Of a DNA stretch of 64,000 nt, positions 23,568-36,242 are shown one piece after another. The position numbers and the translations under genes are program-made. The notes under the pieces were generated by a model. That model was not told the origin of the DNA. It saw only the letters and a list, made by a program, of their open reading frames with translations, and did not search any database. The stretch is from Chersky-806 sp038252255 (GTDB lineage: Bacteria > Actinomycetota > Acidimicrobiia > IMCC26256 > JAENVU01): positions 51,101 to 115,100 of the forward strand of contig JBBSAM010000013.1 in the NCBI GenBank assembly GCA_038252255.1. Direction: 5' to 3'. Numbering within the stretch: position 1 is the stretch's first letter; every line of letters begins with the position of its first letter.

Positions 23568-24662
23568 ATGTTGCGACTGCAGGCACCCCTGCCGGACCGC
23601 TACACCCTGGCCGGTCCGGAGCAGCTCCGCGCCAGGATCCGGGCCGCGAAGGACGAGCTCGGACCCCGGCTGCTGATCCTGGGCCACCACTACCAACGCG
23701 ACGAGGTCATCGAATGGGCCGATGCCCGGGGCGACTCGTTCAAGCTCGCCCGGTTCGCCGCGGACAACAGCGCGGCGACCGACATCGTGTTCCTCGGTGT
23801 GCACTTCATGGCCGAGGCGGCGGACGTCCTGACCGGGGACCACCAACGGGTGATCCTCCCGGACCTGAACGCCGGGTGCTCCATGGCCGACATGGCGAAC
23901 ATCGACCAGGTCGAGGAGGCCTGGGAGGAGCTCGCCCGGGTGACGGACGTGGACCGGATCGTCCCGGTCACGTACATGAACTCCTCCGCCGCGCTCAAGG
24001 CCTTCGTCGGCGAGCACGGGGGCGCGGTCTGCACGTCCTCGAACGCCCGGGCGGTGCTCGAGTGGGCGCTGGGCAAGGGCGACAAGGTGCTCTTCTTCCC
24101 GGACCAGCACCTCGGGCGCAACACTGGGATCCAGATGGGCCACGCGGACTCCGAGATGCTCGTGTGGAACCCGCGCTCCGAGCTCGGCGGGCTCGAGGAT
24201 CACGAGGTGAAGGAGGCGACCTTCCTCTTGTGGCGCGGCTGGTGCTCGGTGCACCAACGCTTCCGGCCCGAGCACATCGAGACGTTCCGGGCGAAGCACC
24301 CCGACGGGGTCGCGATCGTCCACCCCGAGTGCGCCCACGATGTGGTCGCAATGGCGGACCAGGTCGGTTCCACGGAGCGCATCCTCGACTGGGTCGAGGC
24401 CGCGCCCCCGGGGACCGCGCTCGGCATCGGCACCGAGATCCACATGGTGCAGCGGATGGCCCGCGAGAACCCGGACAAGACGATCGTGTCGCTCGACCCG
24501 CTCGTGTGCCCCTGCTCGACCATGTTCCGCATCGATGCGCCGCACCTCGCCTGGGTGCTCGACAGCCTCGTAGCGGGCACAGTGGTCAACCAGATCAAGG
24601 TCGATCCGACAACTGCCGAATGGGCTCGAGTGGCCCTCCAACGGATGCTCGACATCACCTGA
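23568..24662 (+). CDS. nadA: Quinolinate synthase
   Basis: The 364-residue [4Fe-4S] enzyme condenses iminoaspartate and dihydroxyacetone phosphate into quinolinate for NAD synthesis. It shows GHHYQRDEVIEWAD, and the cluster ligands expected of the family: Cys104 (NAGCSMAD), Cys226 (GWCSVHQRF) and Cys314/316 (CPCSTM). ATG at 23568 gives the standard N-terminus; an open extension to 23505 has no homology-like content. nadB and nadC are not adjacent. Divergent from uvrC. Confidence 0.94.
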   Translation: MLRLQAPLPDRYTLAGPEQLRARIRAAKDELGPRLLILGHHYQRDEVIEWADARGDSFKLARFAADNSAATDIVFLGVHFMAEAADVLTGDHQRVILPDLNAGCSMADMANIDQVEEAWEELARVTDVDRIVPVTYMNSSAALKAFVGEHGGAVCTSSNARAVLEWALGKGDKVLFFPDQHLGRNTGIQMGHADSEMLVWNPRSELGGLEDHEVKEATFLLWRGWCSVHQRFRPEHIETFRAKHPDGVAIVHPECAHDVVAMADQVGSTERILDWVEAAPPGTALGIGTEIHMVQRMARENPDKTIVSLDPLVCPCSTMFRIDAPHLAWVLDSLVAGTVVNQIKVDPTTAEWARVALQRMLDIT

Positions 24663-24663
24663 A

Positions 24664-25839
24664 TTGTCGACGTCGACCGTCTCGCCCGTTCGGGTGGTCC
24701 TGGCCTGCCCCGGGCTCGACCATGTCGCTCGCGGGTACGAGACCTTCGCCCGCGAGCTCGCGCACACGCTCACCGGTGAACCGAGTATCGACCTGGTCCT
24801 GTACAAGGGAACCGGTTCCCCTGCACCCGGAGAGATCGTCGGGAGCTGCCTGCGTCGCGACAGCTCGGTCCCGCAGCTCGTAGCGCGCGTCGCGCACAGG
24901 TCTGCGGCCGGCTATGAGCTCGAGGCCATGTCGTTCGTTCCCTCGGTGTTGCGGTACCTGCTCCGCCAGCGTGCCGACGTCGTGTGGACCAGTGACAAGC
25001 TCGTCGCGATGGGGGTGGCCGCCGCTCGCAACGCCACTCGAGGGTCGCTGCGGGTGCTCTTCACCAACGGCGGCCCCTACCGCGGCCCGTTCCCCTACGC
25101 CGATCTCGTGCACCAGCTGAGCCAAGACGCGCTGGATACCGCGGCCACACACGGCGAGCCGCCGGACCGTTCGGCGTTCATCCCACTCGGCTTCCACTTC
25201 GCTCCACCCCGTGCACCGCTCGCCGGCGATGAGCTGGCGGCCCGGCGGCGCACCCTCGCTCTTCCCACCGACCGGAAGATCGTGATCGCGGTGGGCGCGC
25301 TCGACCTCGGACACAAACGGCACGACCATTTGATTCGCGAGACCGCTCAGATCGCCGACGACCGCCCGTTCCTCCTGATGCTCGGACAGGTGACCCCGGA
25401 GACCGCTGCACTTCTCGAGCTGGCCCGCGCGGAGCTCGGGACTGGCGGGTTCGCCGCGCGCACCGTCGCGCCCGATGAGGTGGCGGACCACCTCGCCGCC
25501 TGCGACGTCTTCGTGCTGGCTTCCCTGGTCGAGGCATTCGGGCGGGTGTACGTCGAAGCCGCCGCCGCGGGGCTGCCGTGCGTCGTGCACGACTTCCCTG
25601 TCGCACGGGAGGTCCTCGGCCCGTGGGGGCGGTACGTCGACATGGCGAAGCCGGGCGCACTCAACCATGAGCTCGTCACCACGCTGCAACAACACGACGG
25701 CATGAGCGCCGCCGAACAATCACGGTGGGTCCGGGACCGTTACTCGTGGGACGTTCTTCGCCCTGACTATCTCTCACTCATCGAACGCGCCGCACTCAGC
25801 GCTCGTCGACGCCGGCGTAGCGAGAGAGCTCGTCGCTGA
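24664..25839 (+). CDS. Glycosyltransferase family 4-like
   Basis: The 391-residue GT-B fold protein starts with TTG one base after nadA and so is probably co-transcribed with it. The C-terminal half has the donor-binding features IVIAVGALDLGHKRHDHLI and DVFVLASLVEAFGRVYVEAAAAGLPCVV, including the EAFGRVYVEA motif of GT4 enzymes. It probably transfers a sugar from a nucleotide donor to a growing surface glycan. Its last 44 nt overlap, antisense, the end of the flippase gene of the polysaccharide cluster. Sugar specificity unknown. Confidence 0.82.
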   Translation: MSTSTVSPVRVVLACPGLDHVARGYETFARELAHTLTGEPSIDLVLYKGTGSPAPGEIVGSCLRRDSSVPQLVARVAHRSAAGYELEAMSFVPSVLRYLLRQRADVVWTSDKLVAMGVAAARNATRGSLRVLFTNGGPYRGPFPYADLVHQLSQDALDTAATHGEPPDRSAFIPLGFHFAPPRAPLAGDELAARRRTLALPTDRKIVIAVGALDLGHKRHDHLIRETAQIADDRPFLLMLGQVTPETAALLELARAELGTGGFAARTVAPDEVADHLAACDVFVLASLVEAFGRVYVEAAAAGLPCVVHDFPVAREVLGPWGRYVDMAKPGALNHELVTTLQQHDGMSAAEQSRWVRDRYSWDVLRPDYLSLIERAALSARRRRRSERARR

Positions 25840-27085
25840 GCTCGACCGCGTCCGGCATCGGGTCCCGAGTCACGCGAGCCTGCCGGAGCACCGCGCCCAA
25901 CCAGAGCGCGAGCAGGGTTTGCGTGCCCAGCGTCACCGCGGCCGCACCGTCGGTCCCGTAGCTCGGAATCACCATCAGGTTCGCGACGACGTTCACGCCG
26001 AGAGCAACGATGACACCGATCAGCGTGGCCTTGCGGCGAGTGAGCGCGGTGGCCTGCACCATGACGAGCACTGCTGCGCTCGGGATCGCGGCGACCAGCA
26101 AGATTCGCAGAGTCGGCGCGGTGGACGCGTACCGCTCGCCGTACAGCAAACGCAGCATCGGCTCCGCGATCGCGAACCCGACCGCGGCCCCGAGCGAAGT
26201 CAACGACACCGCGACCGTGGCCAACCGCCAGACATTGTGCTGGAGGTCGCGGCGCTGACTGCGAGCGACGGCGTTCGGCACGAGCGCCGCGAACGCGGTC
26301 GCGACGAGGAGCGATCCTTCGAACAGTCGGTAGGGCGCGGCATACCGGGCGACGCTCACCGAACCCTTGAGCACGCCCATGAGCCACAGGTCCGCTCGCG
26401 CGTAGATCGTCATCCCCACGACGATCAGTGCCAGCCGGGCCACCCGGTGTACGGAGATCTGTACCTGGCGCGGTGCGGCAGGCCGGGGCAGGCGCCGGCG
26501 CCCGTACGCGGTCAGCGCGATCGCCGACAGCACGTCAGCGAGGGCATACACCGCGACCGCGCCGACGACCCCACCACCGGCGAGCACGGTGGCGTAGCCG
26601 AGTCCGAGCACCAGAAGGCGCGACGCGAACTCGTTTCCGGCCTCCGGTCGTACATCGCCGATCCCCCGCAGGCACACGCTGAACGACTGGTGGACCATCG
26701 TCGCCAGCATCGAGATGCTGATGATCCCGACCACCGCGAGCTCCGGGCCCGCCGCGGCGACGCCGTACAGCAGCGCCATCGCGATGCATGCCGGGATCCC
26801 GAGGACGAGTCGGGCCCGGATCACGGCCCGCAGCACCTGGCGGCTCGACGACGGGTCGCGGGCGGCGTCATGCGCGAGGATCATCGAAAGACCGAGATCC
26901 GATGCAGCAGTGAGCACGACGCTCAGTGACACCACCTGGGCCAGGTCCCCATACTCGGAGAGCGTCAGCGTCCGCGCCGCGAGGATCAGCCAGATCGCGG
27001 ACACCACGGCCGCGCCGATGCGAGCCCCACTCAGGACCACGGCCTGGCCGCGGAGCCGACCCACGCGAGGCGCGCTCGCCGTCAC
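25796..27085 (-). CDS. Polysaccharide flippase (Wzx/MurJ-like, MATE/MVF fold)
   Basis: The 429-residue protein has about 12-14 hydrophobic segments, from RGQAVVLSGARIGAAVVSAI at the N-terminus to TLGTQTLLALWLGAVLR near the end, with short cytosolic basic loops. This matches polysaccharide-biosynthesis flippases that move lipid-linked glycans across the membrane. GTG overlaps the preceding glycosyltransferase stop (GTGA). It converges with the GT4 gene at 24664-25839. Confidence 0.85.
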   Translation of the reverse strand: MTASAPRVGRLRGQAVVLSGARIGAAVVSAIWLILAARTLTLSEYGDLAQVVSLSVVLTAASDLGLSMILAHDAARDPSSSRQVLRAVIRARLVLGIPACIAMALLYGVAAAGPELAVVGIISISMLATMVHQSFSVCLRGIGDVRPEAGNEFASRLLVLGLGYATVLAGGGVVGAVAVYALADVLSAIALTAYGRRRLPRPAAPRQVQISVHRVARLALIVVGMTIYARADLWLMGVLKGSVSVARYAAPYRLFEGSLLVATAFAALVPNAVARSQRRDLQHNVWRLATVAVSLTSLGAAVGFAIAEPMLRLLYGERYASTAPTLRILLVAAIPSAAVLVMVQATALTRRKATLIGVIVALGVNVVANLMVIPSYGTDGAAAVTLGTQTLLALWLGAVLRQARVTRDPMPDAVELSDELSRYAGVDER

Positions 27086-27957
27086 GACGAAATCTCGCGC
27101 AGTCGCGCGGCGGTAAACCCGGCCACGAAGGCACCCGAGGCTGCCACCCGCAGCGCGGTGTAGCTCGCGGCGCGGCGCCGCCCTCCGACCGCCTCGTAGC
27201 GGCGATAGCGCTCCGACCACGCCGCCGGGCTCAGCGCAGACTGCGCGGCGGTGCCGGTCCCCATCGATGCATGGCGGGTGCGGAGCTGGCATCGCGCTTC
27301 GCCGTGGCGGTAGTAGGTCCGGAGCAACGGTCCGAATCCGGCGCGGTACTCGTGGCGCACCAGCGCGCGGGGAGCGAGACCGAGCCCACCTCCTGTCCCG
27401 CGCACTCGTTCGCTCAGGTCCACATCCTCGCCCGCCGGCCTGGCGAACGACTCGTCGAAGCCACCCACTCGTTCGAGCGCCGCGCGTCGAAATCCGGCGT
27501 TCGCGGTGACGAGGTACCGAACAGTGCCGGCGTGTGATCTCCCGTGATCGGCGAGTCGTTCGACATGAGCGAAGTCCTCGACGAGGCCGTGGTGCAGCGG
27601 CTGGACCGCGCCGCCGATCCCTTCGAGCCCGGGCTCGCGGTCCAACGCGGCAACCATCTCGACCGCCCAATCACGAGCGGGCACGCAGTCGTCGTCCGTG
27701 AACAGGACAATCGAGCCGGACGCAGCACGCCAACCCGCGTTGCGCGCCGCGCCCGGCCCGCGTTGGCTCCCCGTCACGTACCGGACGTCGGACTGCTCGA
27801 GCACCGCAAGCGTCGAGTCGGTCGAGCCGTCGTCCACCACGACCGTCTCGATTCCCCCGGGCGGGACCGCCTGCGCGTCGAGCGCGGCCAGCAGGCGGGT
27901 CAGGCGATCGGCCCGGTTGCGGGTGGCGACGACGATCGACGTGCGCGGATCAGCCAT
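27082..27957 (-). CDS. Family 2 glycosyltransferase
   Basis: The 291-residue GT-A enzyme begins SIVVATRNRADRLTRLLAAL, with ETVVVDDGSTDST and the metal-binding LFTDDDCVPARDW, then GGFDESFARPAGEDVDLSERV, the ED motif of GT2 catalytic domains. It lacks multiple membrane helices apart from a weak C-terminal segment. It probably adds one sugar to the repeat unit. It overlaps the next upstream gene by 8 nt. Confidence 0.88.
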   Translation of the reverse strand: MADPRTSIVVATRNRADRLTRLLAALDAQAVPPGGIETVVVDDGSTDSTLAVLEQSDVRYVTGSQRGPGAARNAGWRAASGSIVLFTDDDCVPARDWAVEMVAALDREPGLEGIGGAVQPLHHGLVEDFAHVERLADHGRSHAGTVRYLVTANAGFRRAALERVGGFDESFARPAGEDVDLSERVRGTGGGLGLAPRALVRHEYRAGFGPLLRTYYRHGEARCQLRTRHASMGTGTAAQSALSPAAWSERYRRYEAVGGRRRAASYTALRVAASGAFVAGFTAARLREISS

Positions 27958-28960
27958 GGCGATGCTGCACTCCGATCCGGTCCCCGACGAACCCGATGAT
28001 CGTGCCGAGCCACCACGCGCCCGCTGAGGTCACGATCGCGGCCGTACCGGCGAGATGCGCTCCGACACCGCCGCGAGGCTCACGAGTGCCCGCGGCCTCG
28101 ACGACGATCAGGCTCGCGCCTGTGACCAAGGCGGCGCCGGTCCAGCCCAGGCGGCGCCGGAGCGCCATCACGATGCCGGCACCAAACAGCGGAGCGGCGA
28201 GCAGAAGCAGCTGGCGCGGACGGGGACGATCACCGCGCGCCCACCACGTGCCCTTGACCCGGCCGAATCGAAGGTATTGCCGGCCGAGGGCACCCATATC
28301 CGGACGCGGGACGTATCCCGACTGGAGGCTGCCGTCGAACCAGACGGTGGCCCCGCCGTCCCGGTAGCGACGGCACAGCTCAAAGTCCTCGTTCAGCGCG
28401 ACCGCCGGGTTCCAGCCGCCCAGAGAGCGCAGCTCCGCCCGGCGGAACGCGCCCATCCACACAGTGTCCGCCGCACCGGACTGCGTGCTACGGCGATACC
28501 GGCTCAGCCCGGTGGTCCAACGGTTCCTCAGTGCACGCGCGATGCCGACGTCACTCGCGCCGGGCCCACGCGGCTGTGCGACCTGCCCGCCGCCCGTGAC
28601 CCCGACCTCCCGCTTCAAGCTCAGCGTCTCCACGCAGCGCCGGATGTAGCCGGGCGCAACTCGGCTGCGAGCGTCGATCCGCACGACGTACGTACCGCGC
28701 GCGGATTCGAGGCCGACGTTGAGCGAACGGGACGTCCGCGGCTCGGAGCTCGTGAGCACCACGCCGCGTCGGAACTGCGACTGCGTCAAGGCACGCTCGG
28801 CCCGCTCCCGTGTCCGATCGGAGGAGCAGCCATCCACGACGATCACCTCGATCGCGGCAGTCGGGTAGTCCTGCGCCGCGAGCGTCGCGATGCATTCCTC
28901 GATGTCGGCCGCCTCTTCGAGCGTCGGGACGATCACGCTGACGAGATCCATATCGCTCAC
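27950..28960 (-). CDS. Family 2 glycosyltransferase with C-terminal membrane helices (ExoA-like)
   Basis: The 336-residue protein has an N-terminal GT2 domain (VSVIVPTLEEAADIEECIATL, IVVDGCSSDRT, VRIDARSRVAPGYI, NEDFELCRRYRD) and two to three C-terminal membrane segments (QLLLLAAPLFGAGIVMAL; AGTAAIVTSAGAWWLGTIIGF). Such ExoA-type enzymes extend exopolysaccharide on the inner face of the membrane. The GTG start overlaps the priming transferase stop (GTGA); an ATG three codons on is an alternative. Confidence 0.87.
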   Translation of the reverse strand: MSDMDLVSVIVPTLEEAADIEECIATLAAQDYPTAAIEVIVVDGCSSDRTRERAERALTQSQFRRGVVLTSSEPRTSRSLNVGLESARGTYVVRIDARSRVAPGYIRRCVETLSLKREVGVTGGGQVAQPRGPGASDVGIARALRNRWTTGLSRYRRSTQSGAADTVWMGAFRRAELRSLGGWNPAVALNEDFELCRRYRDGGATVWFDGSLQSGYVPRPDMGALGRQYLRFGRVKGTWWARGDRPRPRQLLLLAAPLFGAGIVMALRRRLGWTGAALVTGASLIVVEAAGTREPRGGVGAHLAGTAAIVTSAGAWWLGTIIGFVGDRIGVQHRHG

Positions 28961-30273
28961 CGTCCACCTCGACGTGCGAGCTCGCGCAACGTCCGACCGA
29001 TGATGCGGAAGTCGATCAGGAGCGTCTGGTGGCGGAGGTACCAGAAGTCGTACTGCAGCTTCTCGAGCGCGTCGCGCTCGTCGCCGGCGTAGCCGAACTT
29101 CACCTGGGCCCAGCCGGTGAGGCCGGGCCGGACGAGCAGGCGGATGTCGTAGAAGGGGATCTTCGAACGCAGCTCGTCGACGTAGCGCGGCTGCTCCGGG
29201 CGCGGCCCGACGACGGCGAGGTCACCGCGCACGATGTTCACCACCTGCGGCAGCTCGTCCAGATGCGAGCGGCGCAGGAACCGCCCGAAGGGCGTGATGC
29301 GCGGATCGTTCTCGCTGGTCCACTCGTTGACGGGGTCACCACTCGGCTCGCGCATCGTGCGGAACTTCAAGATCGTGAACACGCGACCGTCACGGCCGAC
29401 CCGCGCCTGGCGGAAGAACAAGGGCCCGCGGTTGCCGAGCAGGTTGCCGCAGAACACGAAGACCGCGACCGGGAGCAACGCCAGCGTCCCGACCAGACCG
29501 CACGCGATGTCGAGGAGGCGCTTGACCTGCGCGTACCGCGCGCCGTGCACCTCTCCGATGTCGAACATCAGCGACACGCGCTCCAGCTCGCCGATCGGCA
29601 GCTTGCCCAACCAGTCCTCGTAGAACTGCGACAACGAGCGGACGCGCAACCCCGATTCGTGGAGCAGCGCGGCCTGATCCACCAGGCGCGGCTGCTCGTG
29701 CGTGATGTTCGGCAGCACGAGCACGGTTGCGCCGTCCGCGATGGCCCGATCGACCAGCGGCTCCTCACCACCGTCGCCGACCGCCTCGGCGAGCCGCATC
29801 ACCGCGACCACCTGGCCCGGCCGTTCGGGCGCGTCGGCCAGCTCGCGGATCACGGTCTCGCCTTCGTCGAAGTCGCCGACCACCACGACCCGATCTCGTT
29901 CCTCGGCTCTGATCTCGCCTCCGGTCGCGATGATCGTGCACACCACGTACCAGGGGACGAGCACCACCGCGCTGCCGAACACCACGACCCGAGGCAGCAG
30001 CGCGTTTCCGACCACCAGCTGCGCGACCGAGATGGTCACCGCGCCGAGTCCGGCCGCCGCGGCCGCGCTCAGCCACAGGCTGCGGCGGCGACCCAGGTCC
30101 GGAAATCCGAGGGCGTAGGCGGCGATCCAGAGCAAGCCGATGTAGGCGATCGCCCACCCGAAACGGAACGAGCCGGTGAAGTCGTAGCCGTGCCGGAGCG
30201 CGTGGAACTTGCTCAGCCCGAGGACCGTCCCGGCGATGCCGAGGAACACGAACGCGCGCGCGAGTCGCCGCAT
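28957..30273 (-). CDS. Polyprenyl-phosphate glycosyl-1-phosphate transferase (priming enzyme)
   Basis: The 438-residue protein has four to five N-terminal helices, a Rossmann-like middle (DRVVVVGDFDEGE) and the C-terminal bacterial sugar transferase domain: KRLLDIACGLVGTLALLP, ILKFRTMRE, SHLDELPQVVNIVRGDLAVVGPRP (split in family terms as DELPQ and VGPRP) and RPGLTGWAQV. It starts glycan assembly by moving a sugar-1-phosphate onto undecaprenyl phosphate. First gene of the cluster ending with the flippase. No Wzy polymerase or chain-length regulator is seen beside it. Confidence 0.92.
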   Translation of the reverse strand: MRRLARAFVFLGIAGTVLGLSKFHALRHGYDFTGSFRFGWAIAYIGLLWIAAYALGFPDLGRRRSLWLSAAAAAGLGAVTISVAQLVVGNALLPRVVVFGSAVVLVPWYVVCTIIATGGEIRAEERDRVVVVGDFDEGETVIRELADAPERPGQVVAVMRLAEAVGDGGEEPLVDRAIADGATVLVLPNITHEQPRLVDQAALLHESGLRVRSLSQFYEDWLGKLPIGELERVSLMFDIGEVHGARYAQVKRLLDIACGLVGTLALLPVAVFVFCGNLLGNRGPLFFRQARVGRDGRVFTILKFRTMREPSGDPVNEWTSENDPRITPFGRFLRRSHLDELPQVVNIVRGDLAVVGPRPEQPRYVDELRSKIPFYDIRLLVRPGLTGWAQVKFGYAGDERDALEKLQYDFWYLRHQTLLIDFRIIGRTLRELARRGGR

Positions 30274-30310
30274 GCGGGATGTATCGGCATTTCTGCGCCC
30301 CGCAATAGCG

Positions 30311-31045
30311 CTAGGCGCCCAACTTCACCGTCCGTAGCACCAGCAGCCGGGGGATCGTGACGGACTCGGCGTACTCGGGGGCCCGGGCGACGAACCCGGG
30401 CGGGGGCGCCGGCTCTTCCATGCGCTCCACGAGCAGGCCCACCTCGGCGAGACGGTTCACGTAGCGTGACAATGGCCGGTGCACGAACGGCAGCATCACC
30501 CCGGGCGCGATCTCCTCGAGCGAGACGTCCTCCACCAGGTACGGACCGATCCGCCAGTATTGCTCCTCCAGGATCTGGTCGTCGATCCAGCCGCTCCCCG
30601 GCACCTGGAGCAGCGGGTGGTTCAGCAGGAACAGGAACACTCCGCCCGGCTCGAGGCTGCGCGCGACCTCGCCCAGCGCGGCATCCACCGCGGTGATGTG
30701 CTCGAACACGAGGCAGGCCACGACGGCGTCGAACGCGCCGTCGCGCACCGGGAGCGCGTCGGCGGAGCCCCGCACGTAGTGCACGCCTCCCCCGCGCTCA
30801 CGTGCGACCGCAAGCTGGTTCGCCGACGGATCGATGCCGACGACCACGTCGCTGCCGACGCTCGTCTTGATGTGCCGCGCGACCTGGCCCTCGCCACACC
30901 CGACGTCCAGGACCCGCCGCGCGCCCGCCAGCTGCTCCGCGACGATCGGCAGCATCTGCTCCTCGTACTCCGGGTCCGCGCCGTCGGTGAACTCGTCCTG
31001 CCACCAACCCGCGTGCGTCTCCCACGGGTCGTTCGGTTCGGTCAC
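30311..31045 (-). CDS. SAM-dependent methyltransferase
   Basis: The 244-residue class I methyltransferase has motif I VLDVGCGEGQVARHI, the acidic VVGIDPSANQL and FDAVVACLVFEHI. It starts with GTG at 31045, 20 nt after uvrA, and ends 38 nt before the priming transferase gene, all on the minus strand. It may decorate the surface glycan or be unrelated. Substrate unknown. Confidence 0.8.
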   Translation of the reverse strand: MTEPNDPWETHAGWWQDEFTDGADPEYEEQMLPIVAEQLAGARRVLDVGCGEGQVARHIKTSVGSDVVVGIDPSANQLAVARERGGGVHYVRGSADALPVRDGAFDAVVACLVFEHITAVDAALGEVARSLEPGGVFLFLLNHPLLQVPGSGWIDDQILEEQYWRIGPYLVEDVSLEEIAPGVMLPFVHRPLSRYVNRLAEVGLLVERMEEPAPPPGFVARAPEYAESVTIPRLLVLRTVKLGA

Positions 31046-31064
31046 GCGCGGGCCGCGATCCCGC

Positions 31065-34055
<2,991 letters not shown>

Positions 34056-34117
34056 TACGTGGGAAGTCTACCCCGATCGAACAGGTGTTTGGGGGGATCG
34101 TTCTCGTCGTGCGCCGG

Positions 34118-36145
34118 TCAGACGACGGCCTTCAGCTCGCGCTTCAGCTCGTTGACCTCGTCCCGCAATCTCGCCGCCTCTTCGAACCGCATGTCCTTAG
34201 CGGCTTCGTGCATCTCTTCCTGGAGGGTCTGGATCAGGCGACCGAGCTCCTCCGGCGGGACTCCGCTCATGTCCGCGAACACCGCGCTGCGTCGCTTGCT
34301 GCGGCCGCGACCCCGACCGCCGCCGGCCTTCGCGTCCTCCGGATCGCGCAGGCGCACCATCTCGAGGATGTCCGTGACCTTCTTGCGGATGGTCTGCGGG
34401 TCGATGCCGTGCTCCGCGTTGTATTCGAGCTGCTTCTTGCGCCGCCGGTTCGTCTCGCTGACCGCGTGCTTCATCGAGTCCGTGACCTGGTCGGCGTACA
34501 TGATCACCTGGCCCTCGACGTTTCTAGCCGCCCGCCCGATCATCTGGATCAGGCTGGTGGCCGACCGCAGGAAGCCCTCCTTGTCCGCGTCGAGGATCGC
34601 GACGAGCGACACCTCGGGCAGGTCCAGGCCCTCGCGGAGCAGGTTGATGCCGACGAGCACGTCGTACTCACCGAGCCGCAACGCCCGCAGCAGCTCCACC
34701 CGCTCGAGCGTGTCCACCTCGCTGTGCAGGTACCGGACCCGGATGCCGAGCTCGACGAGATAGTCGGTGAGGTCCTCGGACATCTTCTTCGTCAGCGTGG
34801 TGACGAGCACCCGCTGGTCGTTCTCGGCCCGCTGGTTGATCTCCGCGACCAGGTCGTCGATCTGGCCCTTCGTCGGCTTGATCACGACCTCGGGGTCCAT
34901 CAGCCCGGTGGGCCGCACGATCTGCTCCACCACCTGCTTCGAGACCTTCAGCTCGTACGGGCTCGGGGTGGCCGACATGAAGACGACCTGGTTGACCTTC
35001 TCGCCGAACTCCTCGAACCGCAGCGGCCGGTTGTCCATGGCGGACGGGAGCCGGAAGCCGTGCTCGACGAGCGTCTCCTTGCGGGAGCGGTCGCCCTCGT
35101 ACTGCCCGTGCAGCTGCGGGATCGTGACGTGGCTCTCGTCCAGCACGCAGAGGAAGTCCTCGGGGAAGTAGTCGAGGAGGGTGTACGGCGCCTGGCCGGC
35201 CGCGCGACCGTCGAGGTAGCGGGAGTAGTTCTCGATCCCGGAGCAGGACCCGACCTCGCGCATCATCTCGAGGTCGTACGTGGTGCGCATCCGGAGCCGC
35301 TGCGCCTCGAGGAGCTTGTTGTGGTCCTCGAGCCACTTGAGCCGTTCGGCCAGCTCGCCTTCGATGCCCTCGACCGCGCGGCGCAGCTGATCCTCCTGGG
35401 TGACGTAGTGCGACGCGGGGAACAGCACGAGCGTGTCGAGCTCTTCGACGATCTCGCCGGTGAGCGGGTCCACCGAGGCGATCCGCTCGACCTCGTCGCC
35501 GAAGAGCTGCACCCGGATGCCGCGCTCCTCGTAGGCCGGATAGATCTCGATGGTGTCGCCGCGCACGCGGAACTTGTTGCGGACGAACGACGCGTCGTTG
35601 CGCTCGTACTGCAGCTCGACCAGGCGGCGCAGGATCTCCCGCTGGTCGCGTGACTCGCCCACCCGCAGGGTCAGGAGCTGGGTGGAGTAGGTCTCCGGCG
35701 AGCCGAGCCCGTAGATGGCGGAGACACTGGCCACGATGACCACGTCCCGCCGGCTCAGGAGGGCGCTCGTGGCCGAGTGGCGCAACCGGTCGATCTCGTC
35801 GTTGATCGACGAGTCCTTCTCGATGTAGGTGTCCGTGGACGGGAGATACGCCTCGGGCTGGTAGTAGTCGTAGTAGGAGACGAAGTACTCCACCCGGTTC
35901 TTCGGGAAGAACTCCCGGAATTCCGAGGCGAGCTGCGCGGCCAGGCTCTTGTTCGGGGCCAGGATCAGCGTGGGCCGCTGCACCTCGGCGATGAGCCCGG
36001 CGATCGTGAACGACTTCCCGGACCCGGTGATGCCCAGCAGCGTCTGGTATCGGTCCCCCCGCTCCACGCCGGCAGCCAGCTCCGCGATCGCGCGCGGCTG
36101 GTCCCCGGCCGGGGAGAAGTCTGAGACGAGCTCGAATTCCGCCAC
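34118..36145 (-). CDS. uvrB: Excinuclease ABC subunit B
   Basis: The 675-residue helicase-like repair protein has Walker A GITGSGKSFTIAGL, the beta-hairpin YFVSYYDYYQPEAYLPSTD (key YYDYYQPE), VLDESHVTIPQL, motif VI IGRAARNVEGQV, and a C-terminal UVR motif (EAAKDMRFEEAARLRDEV) that recruits UvrC. A Gly/Arg-rich linker around residue 600 precedes the UVR motif. uvrB and uvrA lie in tandem. Confidence 0.97.
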   Translation of the reverse strand: MAEFELVSDFSPAGDQPRAIAELAAGVERGDRYQTLLGITGSGKSFTIAGLIAEVQRPTLILAPNKSLAAQLASEFREFFPKNRVEYFVSYYDYYQPEAYLPSTDTYIEKDSSINDEIDRLRHSATSALLSRRDVVIVASVSAIYGLGSPETYSTQLLTLRVGESRDQREILRRLVELQYERNDASFVRNKFRVRGDTIEIYPAYEERGIRVQLFGDEVERIASVDPLTGEIVEELDTLVLFPASHYVTQEDQLRRAVEGIEGELAERLKWLEDHNKLLEAQRLRMRTTYDLEMMREVGSCSGIENYSRYLDGRAAGQAPYTLLDYFPEDFLCVLDESHVTIPQLHGQYEGDRSRKETLVEHGFRLPSAMDNRPLRFEEFGEKVNQVVFMSATPSPYELKVSKQVVEQIVRPTGLMDPEVVIKPTKGQIDDLVAEINQRAENDQRVLVTTLTKKMSEDLTDYLVELGIRVRYLHSEVDTLERVELLRALRLGEYDVLVGINLLREGLDLPEVSLVAILDADKEGFLRSATSLIQMIGRAARNVEGQVIMYADQVTDSMKHAVSETNRRRKKQLEYNAEHGIDPQTIRKKVTDILEMVRLRDPEDAKAGGGRGRGRSKRRSAVFADMSGVPPEELGRLIQTLQEEMHEAAKDMRFEEAARLRDEVNELKRELKAVV

Positions 36146-36242
36146 CAGGTCACCCTAACGGCAGGGTGGGACATCTATTCCGGCCTTCCGAAGATCTCCG
36201 CCGGCCGGCCGGTGCCCCGCGGCCGTCCCAGAAGCCGTTGGC

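Noticed and set aside
21467..24883. 1138-codon plus-strand open frame across uvrC and nadA
   Set aside because: It crosses two convincing genes in other frames and lacks any recognisable segment.
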